Of a stretch of DNA of 53,032 bases, positions 32,370-38,641 are shown in pieces (the stretch's first letter is position 1; each line of letters starts with the position of its first letter). Under the pieces are notes generated by a model. It had not been told where the DNA came from and ran no database searches. It saw nothing but the letters and a program-made list of their open reading frames with translations. Origin of the DNA: a virus. The DNA is taken from IMG/VR virus record IMGVR_UViG_3300041409_000651, positions 1-53,032 of that record. One strand, given 5' to 3'. The position numbers and the translations under genes are program-made.

Positions 32370-32953
32370 GCGACCTCGAACGGCTCGCGGACCGTCTCGC
32401 GGCGAAGATCACGCCGAATCCGGAGACGACCGAACCGCGGCCGGTGCTGCGCCGATGGGGGACGGTCTCGGCCGTCAACGCCGTGGGCACCTACGACGTG
32501 AACCTCGGGCAGAGCGGCGTCACGCTCCCCGGCGTCCGGGCGCTCGGCTACGGCGCGTTCATCGTCGGCGAGGTCGTCGTCGTCGAGTTCGCCGGGTCCG
32601 ATCCGCTCATCATGGGCGGAGCGGGCATCGAGGACGGGTGGCACGAACCGGCGTGGGCGGCCGGGTGGTCGAACTACGGCGCGCCGTGGACGGCGAAGTA
32701 CCGGAAGGTGCACGGGCTCGTCTACATCGAGGGGCTCGCCACCGGCGGAGCGACCGGGTCGACGATCTTCACGCTCCCCCCCGGCTACCGGCCGCTCACG
32801 AGCACCATGCGGACGCAGATCGCTCAGGTGAACATCGCGATGCGCGTCGACTACAACGCCGACGGCACCGTCCTGTTGCAGGGCGAGAGCACCGGCGCCC
32901 GAGCCGGGACCGGGTGGGTCTCGGTCGCTGCGTCGTTCCCCGCCGAGCAGTAG
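32366..32953 (+). CDS. Minor tail/baseplate protein candidate, 195 aa
   Basis: GTG in a GTGA overlap. Residues 1-90 contain a small OB-fold-like part (VLRRWGTVSAVNAVGTYDVN, VRALGYGAFIVGEVVVVEF) that occurs at the base of baseplate spike proteins. The C-terminal 100 residues (KYRKVHGLVYIEGLATGG, TIFTLPPGYRPL) look like a fibre-tip domain of the type found at the end of many siphophage tail genes. It is likely part of the host recognition device. Confidence 0.6.
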   Translation: MSDLERLADRLAAKITPNPETTEPRPVLRRWGTVSAVNAVGTYDVNLGQSGVTLPGVRALGYGAFIVGEVVVVEFAGSDPLIMGGAGIEDGWHEPAWAAGWSNYGAPWTAKYRKVHGLVYIEGLATGGATGSTIFTLPPGYRPLTSTMRTQIAQVNIAMRVDYNADGTVLLQGESTGARAGTGWVSVAASFPAEQ

Positions 32954-32961
32954 CCGCGGGC

Positions 32962-32967
32962 TACCCT
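32962..32967 (+). promoter_or_regulatory. -10 box TACCCT, leaderless candidate
   Basis: TACCCT ends seven bases before the ATG at 32974 and no Shine-Dalgarno is present. It sits inside CCGCGGGC-TACCCT-CGCGG. Confidence 0.45.
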
Positions 32968-32973
32968 CGCGGC

Positions 32974-33177
32974 ATGGCACCCGAGAGCGACAAGAGCGAG
33001 ACCCACAAGAACGAGACGCCCGCCGAGCGCGAAGCCCGCGCCGAACGCGTCACCGCGACCGACGTCGACGGCGTCGAGTCCACGACCCCGCCGCTCCTGA
33101 AGACGGAGAGCGGCTCGACGGTCCGTGTGCCCGAGGTTCTCGACGCACCCGCGACCGACATGCACCCCGGCCCGTAG
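32974..33177 (+). CDS. Small hydrophilic hypothetical protein, 67 aa
   Basis: Leaderless-type start. Strongly charged, Lys/Glu/Thr-rich and probably disordered (ESDKSETHKNETPAERE). No cysteine and no membrane segment. It stands between the tail and lysis genes. The function is unknown. Confidence 0.5.
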   Translation: MAPESDKSETHKNETPAEREARAERVTATDVDGVESTTPPLLKTESGSTVRVPEVLDAPATDMHPGP

Positions 33178-33179
33178 CC

Positions 33180-33311
33180 GTGCCCGACGACCCGGTCGAC
33201 GACGGCGCCGTCGACGCAGACGACGCCGACCACGACGTGCCGCTCGATCTCGTGATCGCGTTCGAGTCGATCGACTTCGCGGAGCGTGCAGCGCTCGGAC
33301 CGAACGCGTGA
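33180..33311 (+). CDS. Very small acidic protein, 43 aa
   Basis: GTG start three bases after the previous stop, and its own stop overlaps the GTG of the next gene (GTGA). Sequence begins VPDDPVDDGAVDADDADHDV and continues with a helix LVIAFESIDFAERAAL. Short and very acidic. The tight fit between two genes in the same direction supports expression. Confidence 0.5.
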   Translation: MPDDPVDDGAVDADDADHDVPLDLVIAFESIDFAERAALGPNA

Positions 33312-34240
33312 CGTCGCCGTTCGTGACCCGCGCTCAGGCGGGACTCCGGGCTCCCCGGTCGGTGTCGACGTCCGTGCGTGGCGACGAGGGCGTGACCGGC
33401 CACTACGGCGGCGGCCCGCTCGGCGGGTTCCCGTGGGACCACTCGCGGTGCCCGACGATCTGGCGGGCGTGGCAGGCGTACCACATGTCGCCCGGCGGGC
33501 TCGGCGTCCCGAGCGGCGGGAGCGACCTCGCCTACTCGCTCGGCGCGTGCATCCACGGCTTCGTCTTCGAGGGGCGCGGCGTCGGTGTCCGCACCGCGGC
33601 GAACGGGACGACGTACGGGAACGACCACTCCTACGCCGTGGTCTACATGGCCGGTGCGGGCGAGCCGCTCACCGACGCCGGGAAGGTCGCGTTCCTCGAC
33701 GCCCGCGCTCTCCTCATGGGCGGGCCGCGCCCGGCGAACTCGGACCTGTACCCGCATGATCATTGGAAGCTCACCGAGTGTCCCGGCGACGTGAAGGAAT
33801 GGATCCGTCAGGGCGCGCCGAGCCCGGTCCTCGTGTGGGCTCCGCCAGCGAACCCGGCGATGAGCGCGCCGCTCGCCGATCTCGCAGAGACGCCGTCGGG
33901 CCACGGCTACATCGAGGTCGACGAGAAGGGCGGCGTCTACACGTTCGGCGATGCGATGTTCTTCGGGTCCCTACCGGGACTCGGTGTCGTCCCGAACCAT
34001 CCGATCGTCGCGGCCGAGATCTCGCCGAGCGGCGGCGGCTACTGGATCGTCGCGGCCGACGGCGGCGTCTTCGCGTTCGGTGACGCTCCGTACCTCGGCG
34101 GGCTCGGCGGTGTCGCGCTGAACGCGCCCGTCGTCGCGTTCGAGGCGTCCCCGACCGGCGCGGGTTACCGCATGGCGGGCGCCGACGGCGGGGTGTTCTG
34201 CTTCGGTGACGCGACCTACGAGGGCCGGGCGTCGTGGTGA
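33308..34240 (+). CDS. Endolysin: amidase (PGRP/Amidase_2-like) with FGDA-repeat binding domain, 310 aa
   Basis: GTG in a GTGA overlap. The first 185 residues show zinc-amidase features: HYGGGPLGG with H32, NDHSYAVVYMAG, and HDHWKLTECPGD with H150/H152 and C158. The H-x(n)-TxCPG pattern is typical of N-acetylmuramoyl-L-alanine amidases, which cut peptidoglycan between sugar and stem peptide. Residues about 196-310 contain three imperfect repeats of GYW/R-x-x-x-DGGVFxFGDAxYxG. Such repeats are very common in secreted proteins of Acidimicrobiia and some other actinobacteria and probably target the cell wall. Location at the start of the lysis region agrees. Confidence 0.75.
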   Translation: MTSPFVTRAQAGLRAPRSVSTSVRGDEGVTGHYGGGPLGGFPWDHSRCPTIWRAWQAYHMSPGGLGVPSGGSDLAYSLGACIHGFVFEGRGVGVRTAANGTTYGNDHSYAVVYMAGAGEPLTDAGKVAFLDARALLMGGPRPANSDLYPHDHWKLTECPGDVKEWIRQGAPSPVLVWAPPANPAMSAPLADLAETPSGHGYIEVDEKGGVYTFGDAMFFGSLPGLGVVPNHPIVAAEISPSGGGYWIVAADGGVFAFGDAPYLGGLGGVALNAPVVAFEASPTGAGYRMAGADGGVFCFGDATYEGRASW

Positions 34241-34623
34241 AGGACCCGGCGCCACCGCCGAAGTCCGAGCCGCCGTCGCTCGTCGAGACGCTCGTCTTCA
34301 TGCGGTCGACGATGACGTTCGTCCGGAACACCGGCGTCGTGGTCGTCCTCGTCGCCGTCTGCGGCGCCGTCGCAATCGCCGCTCTGTTCGGCCGCCTCGG
34401 CGATCTCCGCCAGACGCAGGAGGACGGCATCGTCCGCGGCTACAAGAACCGGACGCCGATGTGCGTCGCGCTCATGCTCTCGTCGTCGTCGAAGCTCCCC
34501 GACGTGTGCACCGAGGATCCGGTCCTGCCGTACGTGTGCAAGGCGGCCGCGCAGACGAACCCGGCGTGGGTCCCGCGGATCGAGGCGCAGGTCGGTAAGC
34601 CGTGCTCGTTCCCGCGGGAGTAG
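34237..34623 (+). CDS. One-TM protein of the lysis region, 128 aa
   Basis: GTG at 34237 (another GTG one codon earlier). A hydrophobic helix lies at about residues 33-52 (TGVVVVLVAVCGAVAIAALF). The outer part has four cysteines in its C-terminal half (PMCVAL, DVCTED, YVCKAA, KPCSF), which could form disulfides outside the membrane. Could be a holin, antiholin or spanin-like protein. The order endolysin, TM protein, TM protein is typical of lysis cassettes. Confidence 0.55.
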   Translation: MKDPAPPPKSEPPSLVETLVFMRSTMTFVRNTGVVVVLVAVCGAVAIAALFGRLGDLRQTQEDGIVRGYKNRTPMCVALMLSSSSKLPDVCTEDPVLPYVCKAAAQTNPAWVPRIEAQVGKPCSFPRE

Positions 34624-34871
34624 CGCCGTGGCTCGCTCAGTCGATACCGATCGAGGGGTTCGCGAAGGAGGGCGTCCTCGGGGCGCTCATCATCGCTCTC
34701 TCGTGGCTCCTCTGGCAGTTCCTAAAGCAGCAGCGCGCCGACCTGCTCGAAGCGCGAGCGGACCTGAAGGCCGAGCGGGAGGCGCACGTCCAGACCCGCG
34801 AAGCCACCGCGACGATGCTCGCGGAGGCGACCCGCGCTATGGATCGCATGGCGCGCCGTCGGAGCCCGTGA
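34602..34871 (+). CDS. One-TM protein with coiled-coil tail, 89 aa
   Basis: GTG start with a 22-base overlap. A hydrophobic helix at about residues 22-42 (KEGVLGALIIALSWLLWQFL) is followed by a charged coiled coil (QQRADLLEARADLKAEREAH). This is a plausible holin or lysis regulator of the one-TM type. Confidence 0.55.
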   Translation: MLVPAGVAPWLAQSIPIEGFAKEGVLGALIIALSWLLWQFLKQQRADLLEARADLKAEREAHVQTREATATMLAEATRAMDRMARRRSP

Positions 34872-35053
34872 TGCCCGTACAGTGGCCGTGGAGGCGGGAT
34901 GTGAAGACGGTTGACGATCCGGTACTCGACTCGCGGACGCGTTCCTCGCTCGCCCGGTGGGAGCAGGCGGCCGCCGAGTTGCGCGCGACGCTCGTCGCGA
35001 TCGACGAAGATGTGGTCGCGGGCGGCGAACGAGAGGACCCCGACGAGCGGTGA
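34871..35053 (+). CDS. Small hypothetical protein, 60 aa
   Basis: ATG overlapping the previous stop (TGATG). Polar, with an N-terminal basic patch (PVQWPWRRDVK) and a helical acidic end. No membrane segment. The function is unknown. Confidence 0.45.
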   Translation: MPVQWPWRRDVKTVDDPVLDSRTRSSLARWEQAAAELRATLVAIDEDVVAGGEREDPDER

Positions 35054-35589
35054 TCGGCGAGCCCGAAGACGAGTACGTCGCACCATCCGTCGACGAGGTG
35101 TGGGCGGGCATCGACCCCGACGACCCGAAGCAGGTCGCGCGGGCGCTCGCCGAGATCGGGATGCGCGCCGGTGGGCAGGCGAGCGTTCTCGCGCACATGC
35201 ACGCCCGGATCGGTCGCGCGTTGGATGAGTTCACGCGGGCGACGGACGCGCTCGGAGCGCTCGCGACCCGCGAAGAGTTGGAGGCGAAGGTGAATGCACT
35301 AGAGCGGCGGCAGGACGAGCAGCGCGCCGCGGACCGGCGGGCGGCGACGACGCGCCTGATCGTGGTCGTCGCGGTGGCGGTCCTCGTCGTCACGGTGATC
35401 GCCGCGGCCGTCGCGCTGAACCGGTCGGCGGTCACGACGGCAGAGCGGCGCGACCGGGAAGCGGAGGCCCGGTCGGCGGCGCAGATCGCCGAGGTCACCC
35501 GCCGTCAGGAGATCACCGCGATCTGCACCCGAACGAACGGGACCGAGGCGACGATCGTCGCGTGTATCGCCGAGAGGCTCAACCGGTGA
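35050..35589 (+). CDS. Coiled-coil protein with one TM segment, 179 aa
   Basis: GTG in a GTGA overlap. A soluble N-terminal half with a coiled coil (TREELEAKVNALERRQDEQ) leads to a TM helix at about residues 101-122 (TRLIVVVAVAVLVVTVIAAAVAL) and a charged tail containing two cysteines. It could be a spanin-like or fusion-type lysis accessory protein. Assignment is by topology and position only. Confidence 0.55.
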   Translation: MIGEPEDEYVAPSVDEVWAGIDPDDPKQVARALAEIGMRAGGQASVLAHMHARIGRALDEFTRATDALGALATREELEAKVNALERRQDEQRAADRRAATTRLIVVVAVAVLVVTVIAAAVALNRSAVTTAERRDREAEARSAAQIAEVTRRQEITAICTRTNGTEATIVACIAERLNR

Positions 35590-36299
35590 GCGACGGCGAC
35601 GTCGAACGGATCCCGTGGGCCGACGACCTCCCCCACCCGCTCGGCCGCCACGTCCGCCACGACCCCCGATCTCGGGCGTTCGCGGTACCGCGCGCGACGG
35701 CGCCGACCGTCGACGTCCGCCACCGCCGCTTCGGCGAGAAGCTCAATCAGGGCTCGGTCGGCGCGTGTACCTGCTTCGCCGCGGTGCACACCCTGAACAC
35801 GAACCCGGTACGGCGCGGGATCTCGCCGCGGCCGACGATGCGAGGCGACCGGGCGATCGCGCTCTACGGGCGGGCGACGGCGCTCGACCCGTTCCCCGGC
35901 ACGTACCCGCCCGACGACACCGGTTCGTCGGGACTGGCGGCGTGCGAGGCGATGATCGAAGCCGGTCTGATCTCCCGCTACGAGTGGGCGTTCGGCTTCG
36001 ACCACGGGCTCGACTCGATCGAGCGCGGCCCGTTCATGCAGGGCACGTGGTGGACCGCCGACATGTTCCACCCCGACGCCGACGGCCGCGTCCACCCGAG
36101 CGGGAGCGACGCGGGCGGGCACGAGTACGAGTGGGTCGGGATCGAGATCCGCTCGAAGCGGGAACCGTCGAAGAACCGGGCGTGGTACATGAACTCATGG
36201 GGCGGCTCGTGGGGGAAAGCGGGCTACTTCTACATGACGTTCGCCGACGCCGCCGCGCTCCTCGCCCGCTCCGGGGACCTGATCCGTCCTATCGTGTAG
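35586..36299 (+). CDS. Papain-like (C1-type) cysteine protease, 237 aa
   Basis: GTG in a GTGA overlap. The three papain motifs are in place: NQGSVGAC with Q55 (oxyanion hole) and C61 (nucleophile), GGHEYEWVGIEI with H179, and MNSWGGSWGKAGYFYM with N203. The residue after C61 is Thr instead of the usual Trp. No signal peptide is seen. C1-like peptidases occur sporadically in phages. Here, inside the lysis region, it may attack envelope or host surface proteins, or process virion proteins. The target is not known. Confidence 0.75.
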   Translation: MSDGDVERIPWADDLPHPLGRHVRHDPRSRAFAVPRATAPTVDVRHRRFGEKLNQGSVGACTCFAAVHTLNTNPVRRGISPRPTMRGDRAIALYGRATALDPFPGTYPPDDTGSSGLAACEAMIEAGLISRYEWAFGFDHGLDSIERGPFMQGTWWTADMFHPDADGRVHPSGSDAGGHEYEWVGIEIRSKREPSKNRAWYMNSWGGSWGKAGYFYMTFADAAALLARSGDLIRPIV

Positions 36300-36302
36300 G
36301 TC

Positions 36303-36575
36303 ATGCCCGAACCCGTCATCACCGGCCCGTCGAACACCGGGAAGGATCCGGTCCTCACCCTCGGCACGGTCACGGCGCCAGTCGTCCGCACCGGCGGTCA
36401 GGTGACGCTCACGATCGCGGCGATCCGGCTCGCCGAGGTCGTCCCGAACCCGGACCTCGTGATCTCGTCCGGTGACCGCGACCTGATCTTCGGTGTCCTG
36501 ATCCTCGTGATCGCATTCGCGCAGAACCTCATCGAGAAGACCGTCGGCCGCCGTCTCGTCGGAGCGGCCCGCTAG
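36303..36575 (+). CDS. Holin candidate, 90 aa
   Basis: ATG three bases after the protease stop. The N-terminal half is polar and the C-terminal half has one strong hydrophobic helix at about residues 60-77 (DLIFGVLILVIAFAQNLI), ending in a basic tail (EKTVGRRLVGAAR). Size, topology and last position in the lysis block fit a small holin that opens the membrane for the endolysin. Other one-TM proteins in the block compete for this role. Confidence 0.55.
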   Translation: MPEPVITGPSNTGKDPVLTLGTVTAPVVRTGGQVTLTIAAIRLAEVVPNPDLVISSGDRDLIFGVLILVIAFAQNLIEKTVGRRLVGAAR

Positions 36576-36579
36576 GCGG

Positions 36580-36699
36580 TACACTCGCCTCGCCGGGCGC
36601 CGACGTAAGGTCAGGTTCGGCGACGTTCCTCCTTGGGAGCGTCGGCACCGGCAGAGCGACACGAGACCTCACGAACCCCCGCCGGTCGTGAGGTCTCGT
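36580..36699 (+). ncRNA. Candidate small RNA with anti-leader loop
   Basis: A gene-free unit at the late/early boundary. The -10 box TACACT (36580-36585) puts a start near 36592. A stem CGACG (36621-36625) / CGTCG (36640-36644) displays the loop TTCCTCCTTGGGAG. Within it CCTCCTTGGGAG (36628-36639) is the exact reverse complement of CTCCCAAGGAGG, the leader in front of about ten phage genes, and it resembles the 16S rRNA anti-Shine-Dalgarno. A 14-bp terminator hairpin ends the unit. It has no coding potential and no start codon follows on the minus strand, so it is not an inverted gene start. Action in trans on leader mRNAs is inferred. Confidence 0.45.
36661..36699 (+). terminator. Strong terminator hairpin of the late region/sRNA unit
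   Basis: ACGAGACCTCACGA (36661-36674) pairs perfectly with TCGTGAGGTCTCGT (36686-36699) over 14 bases with an 11-base loop. No U-run follows. It separates the lysis block from the early block. Confidence 0.7.
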
Positions 36700-36758
36700 C
36701 GCGTCCGAAACCGAGTCAAGCGGAATCTGAACTTCGCTCTGACCAGCATCGACGCGCG

Positions 36759-36842
36759 GCCGACTTCGAGCCGCTAGGCGTCGAGCATCCGAAGTCGGCT
36801 ACGGCCGTTTGCTACAATGGCGGTAGCCACTCTCCCAAGGAG
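36759..36842 (+). promoter_or_regulatory. Early-operon control region with inverted operator halves, TACAAT box and leader
   Basis: GCCGACTTCG (36759-36768) and CGAAGTCGGC (36790-36799) form an inverted repeat 21 bases apart, followed by TAC. A near-perfect -10 box TACAAT (36813-36818) lies further downstream. The leader CTCCCAAGGAGG (36832-36843) is the copy with the longest match to the candidate small RNA. The ATG is at 36848. This is the most elaborate of the regulon control regions and starts the main early operon. Confidence 0.65.
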
Positions 36843-36847
36843 GCAAC

Positions 36848-37303
36848 ATGCCAGAGCAACCCGAGTACCTCGTCCGAGGCCGGTCCTTGTCGCAGACCCG
36901 GATCGTGCAGTCGACGACGCCGTTCGTGCAGCACAAGGCGGTTCACCGCCCGACCGGGAAGTCGATCGGCGGCTTCACCGAAGTCGCCGTCGCCGGGGTC
37001 GACCGGAAGAACGTCGTCGTAGCGTCTCGCGACACCGTCTACGCCGACGGCCGCGGCGGTCAGGGCGTCCGGGCGCACGTCGCTAAGACGGCGGCCGGTC
37101 TGAAGACGGCGGTCCGTCGACTGCGGCCGCAGGAAGCCGAACGTCTCGACGAGATCGACGCCGAGATCCGAGCGCTCCGTGAGGCGATCACCGCCCTACA
37201 AGCGGCCCGGAAGAACGTCGTCGCCGAAGCGTGGGCGAAGGCGCACGTCGTCCGCCTGAACGAGATCACCCTCGCCTCCGACCCGACGCTGAGGGCGAAG
37301 TGA
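36848..37303 (+). CDS. Early hypothetical protein, 151 aa
   Basis: First gene of the early operon, behind the regulon leader. The N-terminal half is beta-rich and basic (VRGRSLSQTRIVQSTTPFVQ, HRPTGKSIGGFTEVAVAG), and the C-terminal half is a coiled-coil-like helix (ERLDEIDAEIRALREAITAL). The basic, helical outline would suit a nucleic acid-binding or host takeover protein. No homologue is recognised. Confidence 0.6.
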   Translation: MPEQPEYLVRGRSLSQTRIVQSTTPFVQHKAVHRPTGKSIGGFTEVAVAGVDRKNVVVASRDTVYADGRGGQGVRAHVAKTAAGLKTAVRRLRPQEAERLDEIDAEIRALREAITALQAARKNVVAEAWAKAHVVRLNEITLASDPTLRAK

Positions 37304-37593
37304 CGGCGACCGTGACGTTCGAGATCTCGGGCGCGGCATGGGCGGCCGCGGTCATCGACGGCGGGTGGCCCGCCGACAACCCGACCGCCGCGGCGATCGT
37401 CGAGTCGAGCCCGTGGCGCGCCGTCGGCAAGGGGCGCCGCTACACGGTCACGCTCCCCCGTTCCGACGCGAGCGACCTCGCCGACTACTTGTGGTCGGTC
37501 GCCGAGGTGAACGAGGTCGGTGAGGGACGCGACTCGAAGGTCGTCGGCGTCTGCCGCCGGGCCGTCGACGCGATCGTCGAGGCGCTCCGATGA
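37300..37593 (+). CDS. Hypothetical protein, 97 aa
   Basis: GTG in a GTGA overlap. A small alpha/beta protein (TVTFEISGAAWAAAVIDGGW, RRYTVTLPRSDASDLADYLW). No metal site or membrane segment. Coupled within the early operon ahead of the Gam-like gene. The function is unknown. Confidence 0.55.
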   Translation: MTATVTFEISGAAWAAAVIDGGWPADNPTAAAIVESSPWRAVGKGRRYTVTLPRSDASDLADYLWSVAEVNEVGEGRDSKVVGVCRRAVDAIVEALR

Positions 37594-37982
37594 GCGGGCT
37601 CCCCGACGGTGCGACGTACAACGTCGACGGGGTCGAGCCGTTCCACGGCGCCGCCGTCGTGATCCACCTCTCCCACGAGCCGACCGGCGCCACGCAGGAC
37701 GAGCGGGGACTGACGTACGAGGTGCGCGTGACGCTCCCCGAGGTCCCCCGCCTGATCGAGGCGATCGTGTCGGCGTACTCGTCGTCGGTCCACGACCTCC
37801 TCACCGACCTCGCCGCGGGCGGGTGCCGCACGTGCTCGAACGAGCGCGCCGTCGGCGTGAACAAGCTCGCCGCTCTCCTCGGCGGAGACGGCGGCGGCGA
37901 ACCCTGTCCCGTCTGCATCCCACGAGCCCGGAAGCGGATCCGCGACCGGGTCTCGTTCCCACGAAAGGACCGCACCCGATGA
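37590..37982 (+). CDS. Hypothetical protein with Cys pairs, 130 aa
   Basis: ATG in an ATGA overlap. Beta-rich first half, then CRTC near residue 78 and CPVC near residue 109, separated by a helix; these four cysteines could bind zinc. The C-terminus is basic (IPRARKRIRDRVSFPRKD). Possibly nucleic acid-binding. No family name. Confidence 0.55.
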   Translation: MSGLPDGATYNVDGVEPFHGAAVVIHLSHEPTGATQDERGLTYEVRVTLPEVPRLIEAIVSAYSSSVHDLLTDLAAGGCRTCSNERAVGVNKLAALLGGDGGGEPCPVCIPRARKRIRDRVSFPRKDRTR

Positions 37983-38611
37983 CCCCCGACCCGCTCTTCC
38001 CCGACTACGAGAACGAGGCGTGGCTCTGGCCCGACGCGCCGCCCGCCGCCGAAGCTCCCGAGCCCGAACCGAACCCCCGCTTCCTCGTCGACTCGACGGC
38101 GAAGGCGGAGTGGGCGATGCGCCGCGTTGTCGCCGCCCGCGCCGAGATCGCCCGGATCGCCGCCGAGGCCGAGGAGCTTCAGCACCGGATCATCGCGTGG
38201 CATCAACAGGCGGAGCGTCGTCCGCAGCGGACGCTCGAACACTTCGAGGCGCTCCTCGTCCGCTACCACCGCGACCAGTACGAGCAGGCGATCGCCGACG
38301 GTGTCCGCGAGAAGGATCTCCCGAAGTCGATCAAGCTCCCGTCGGGCGTGCTCCGCTCGACGGCGCCCGGCAAGGGCCGCCTCGTCGTCGACGACGAGGA
38401 CGCTCTCATCGAGTGGCTCGACGCGAACACGACCCTCGACGTGATCGAGGAGGTCGTCGCCCGGAAGGTGCAGGCGGCGAAACTCCGGGCCGTCGCCGTC
38501 GAGACCGACAAGGACGGCGAGACGGTCCTGATCGTCTCCGGTCAGGTCGCGCCGCACGTCCGCGTCGAGCGCGACACCGAGCGCTCATTCACTGTCGCAC
38601 CCTCGTCGTAA
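37979..38611 (+). CDS. Mu Gam-like host-nuclease inhibitor, 210 aa
   Basis: ATG in an ATGA overlap. The helical hairpin (AKAEWAMRRVVAARAEIARI ... EEAEELQHRIIAW) is followed by LEHFEALLVRYHRDQYEQ, KSIKLPSGVLRS and a VDDEDALIEWL segment. This order matches phage Mu Gam-like proteins, which bind DNA ends like Ku and protect them from RecBCD/AdnAB-type nucleases. The neighbour is a single-strand annealing protein, so the two form a recombination pair. The predicted role is protection of linear phage DNA ends. Confidence 0.75.
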   Translation: MTPDPLFPDYENEAWLWPDAPPAAEAPEPEPNPRFLVDSTAKAEWAMRRVVAARAEIARIAAEAEELQHRIIAWHQQAERRPQRTLEHFEALLVRYHRDQYEQAIADGVREKDLPKSIKLPSGVLRSTAPGKGRLVVDDEDALIEWLDANTTLDVIEEVVARKVQAAKLRAVAVETDKDGETVLIVSGQVAPHVRVERDTERSFTVAPSS

Positions 38612-38636
38612 GATCCGCTCACCCTCTCCCAAGGAG
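38609..38636 (+). promoter_or_regulatory. -10 box TAAGAT and leader TCCCAAGGAG
   Basis: TAAGAT (38609-38614) overlaps the TAA stop of the Gam-like gene, with TTCACT about 15 bases upstream. The leader TCCCAAGGAG (38627-38636) precedes the ATG at 38642 by five bases. The TCGGCTAC element is missing here, so this unit shares the leader only. Confidence 0.6.
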
Positions 38637-38641
38637 CCGAC

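Noticed and set aside
36628-36643. Leader motif on the minus strand as the start of a reverse gene
   Set aside because: On the minus strand CTCCCAAGGAGG is not followed by any start codon at a usable distance, and no reverse open frame follows.
36700-36790. tRNA-like or coding sequence in the gap after the terminator
   Set aside because: No cloverleaf, no TTCRANNC arm and no open frame with a start; only the operator half at 36759 stands out.
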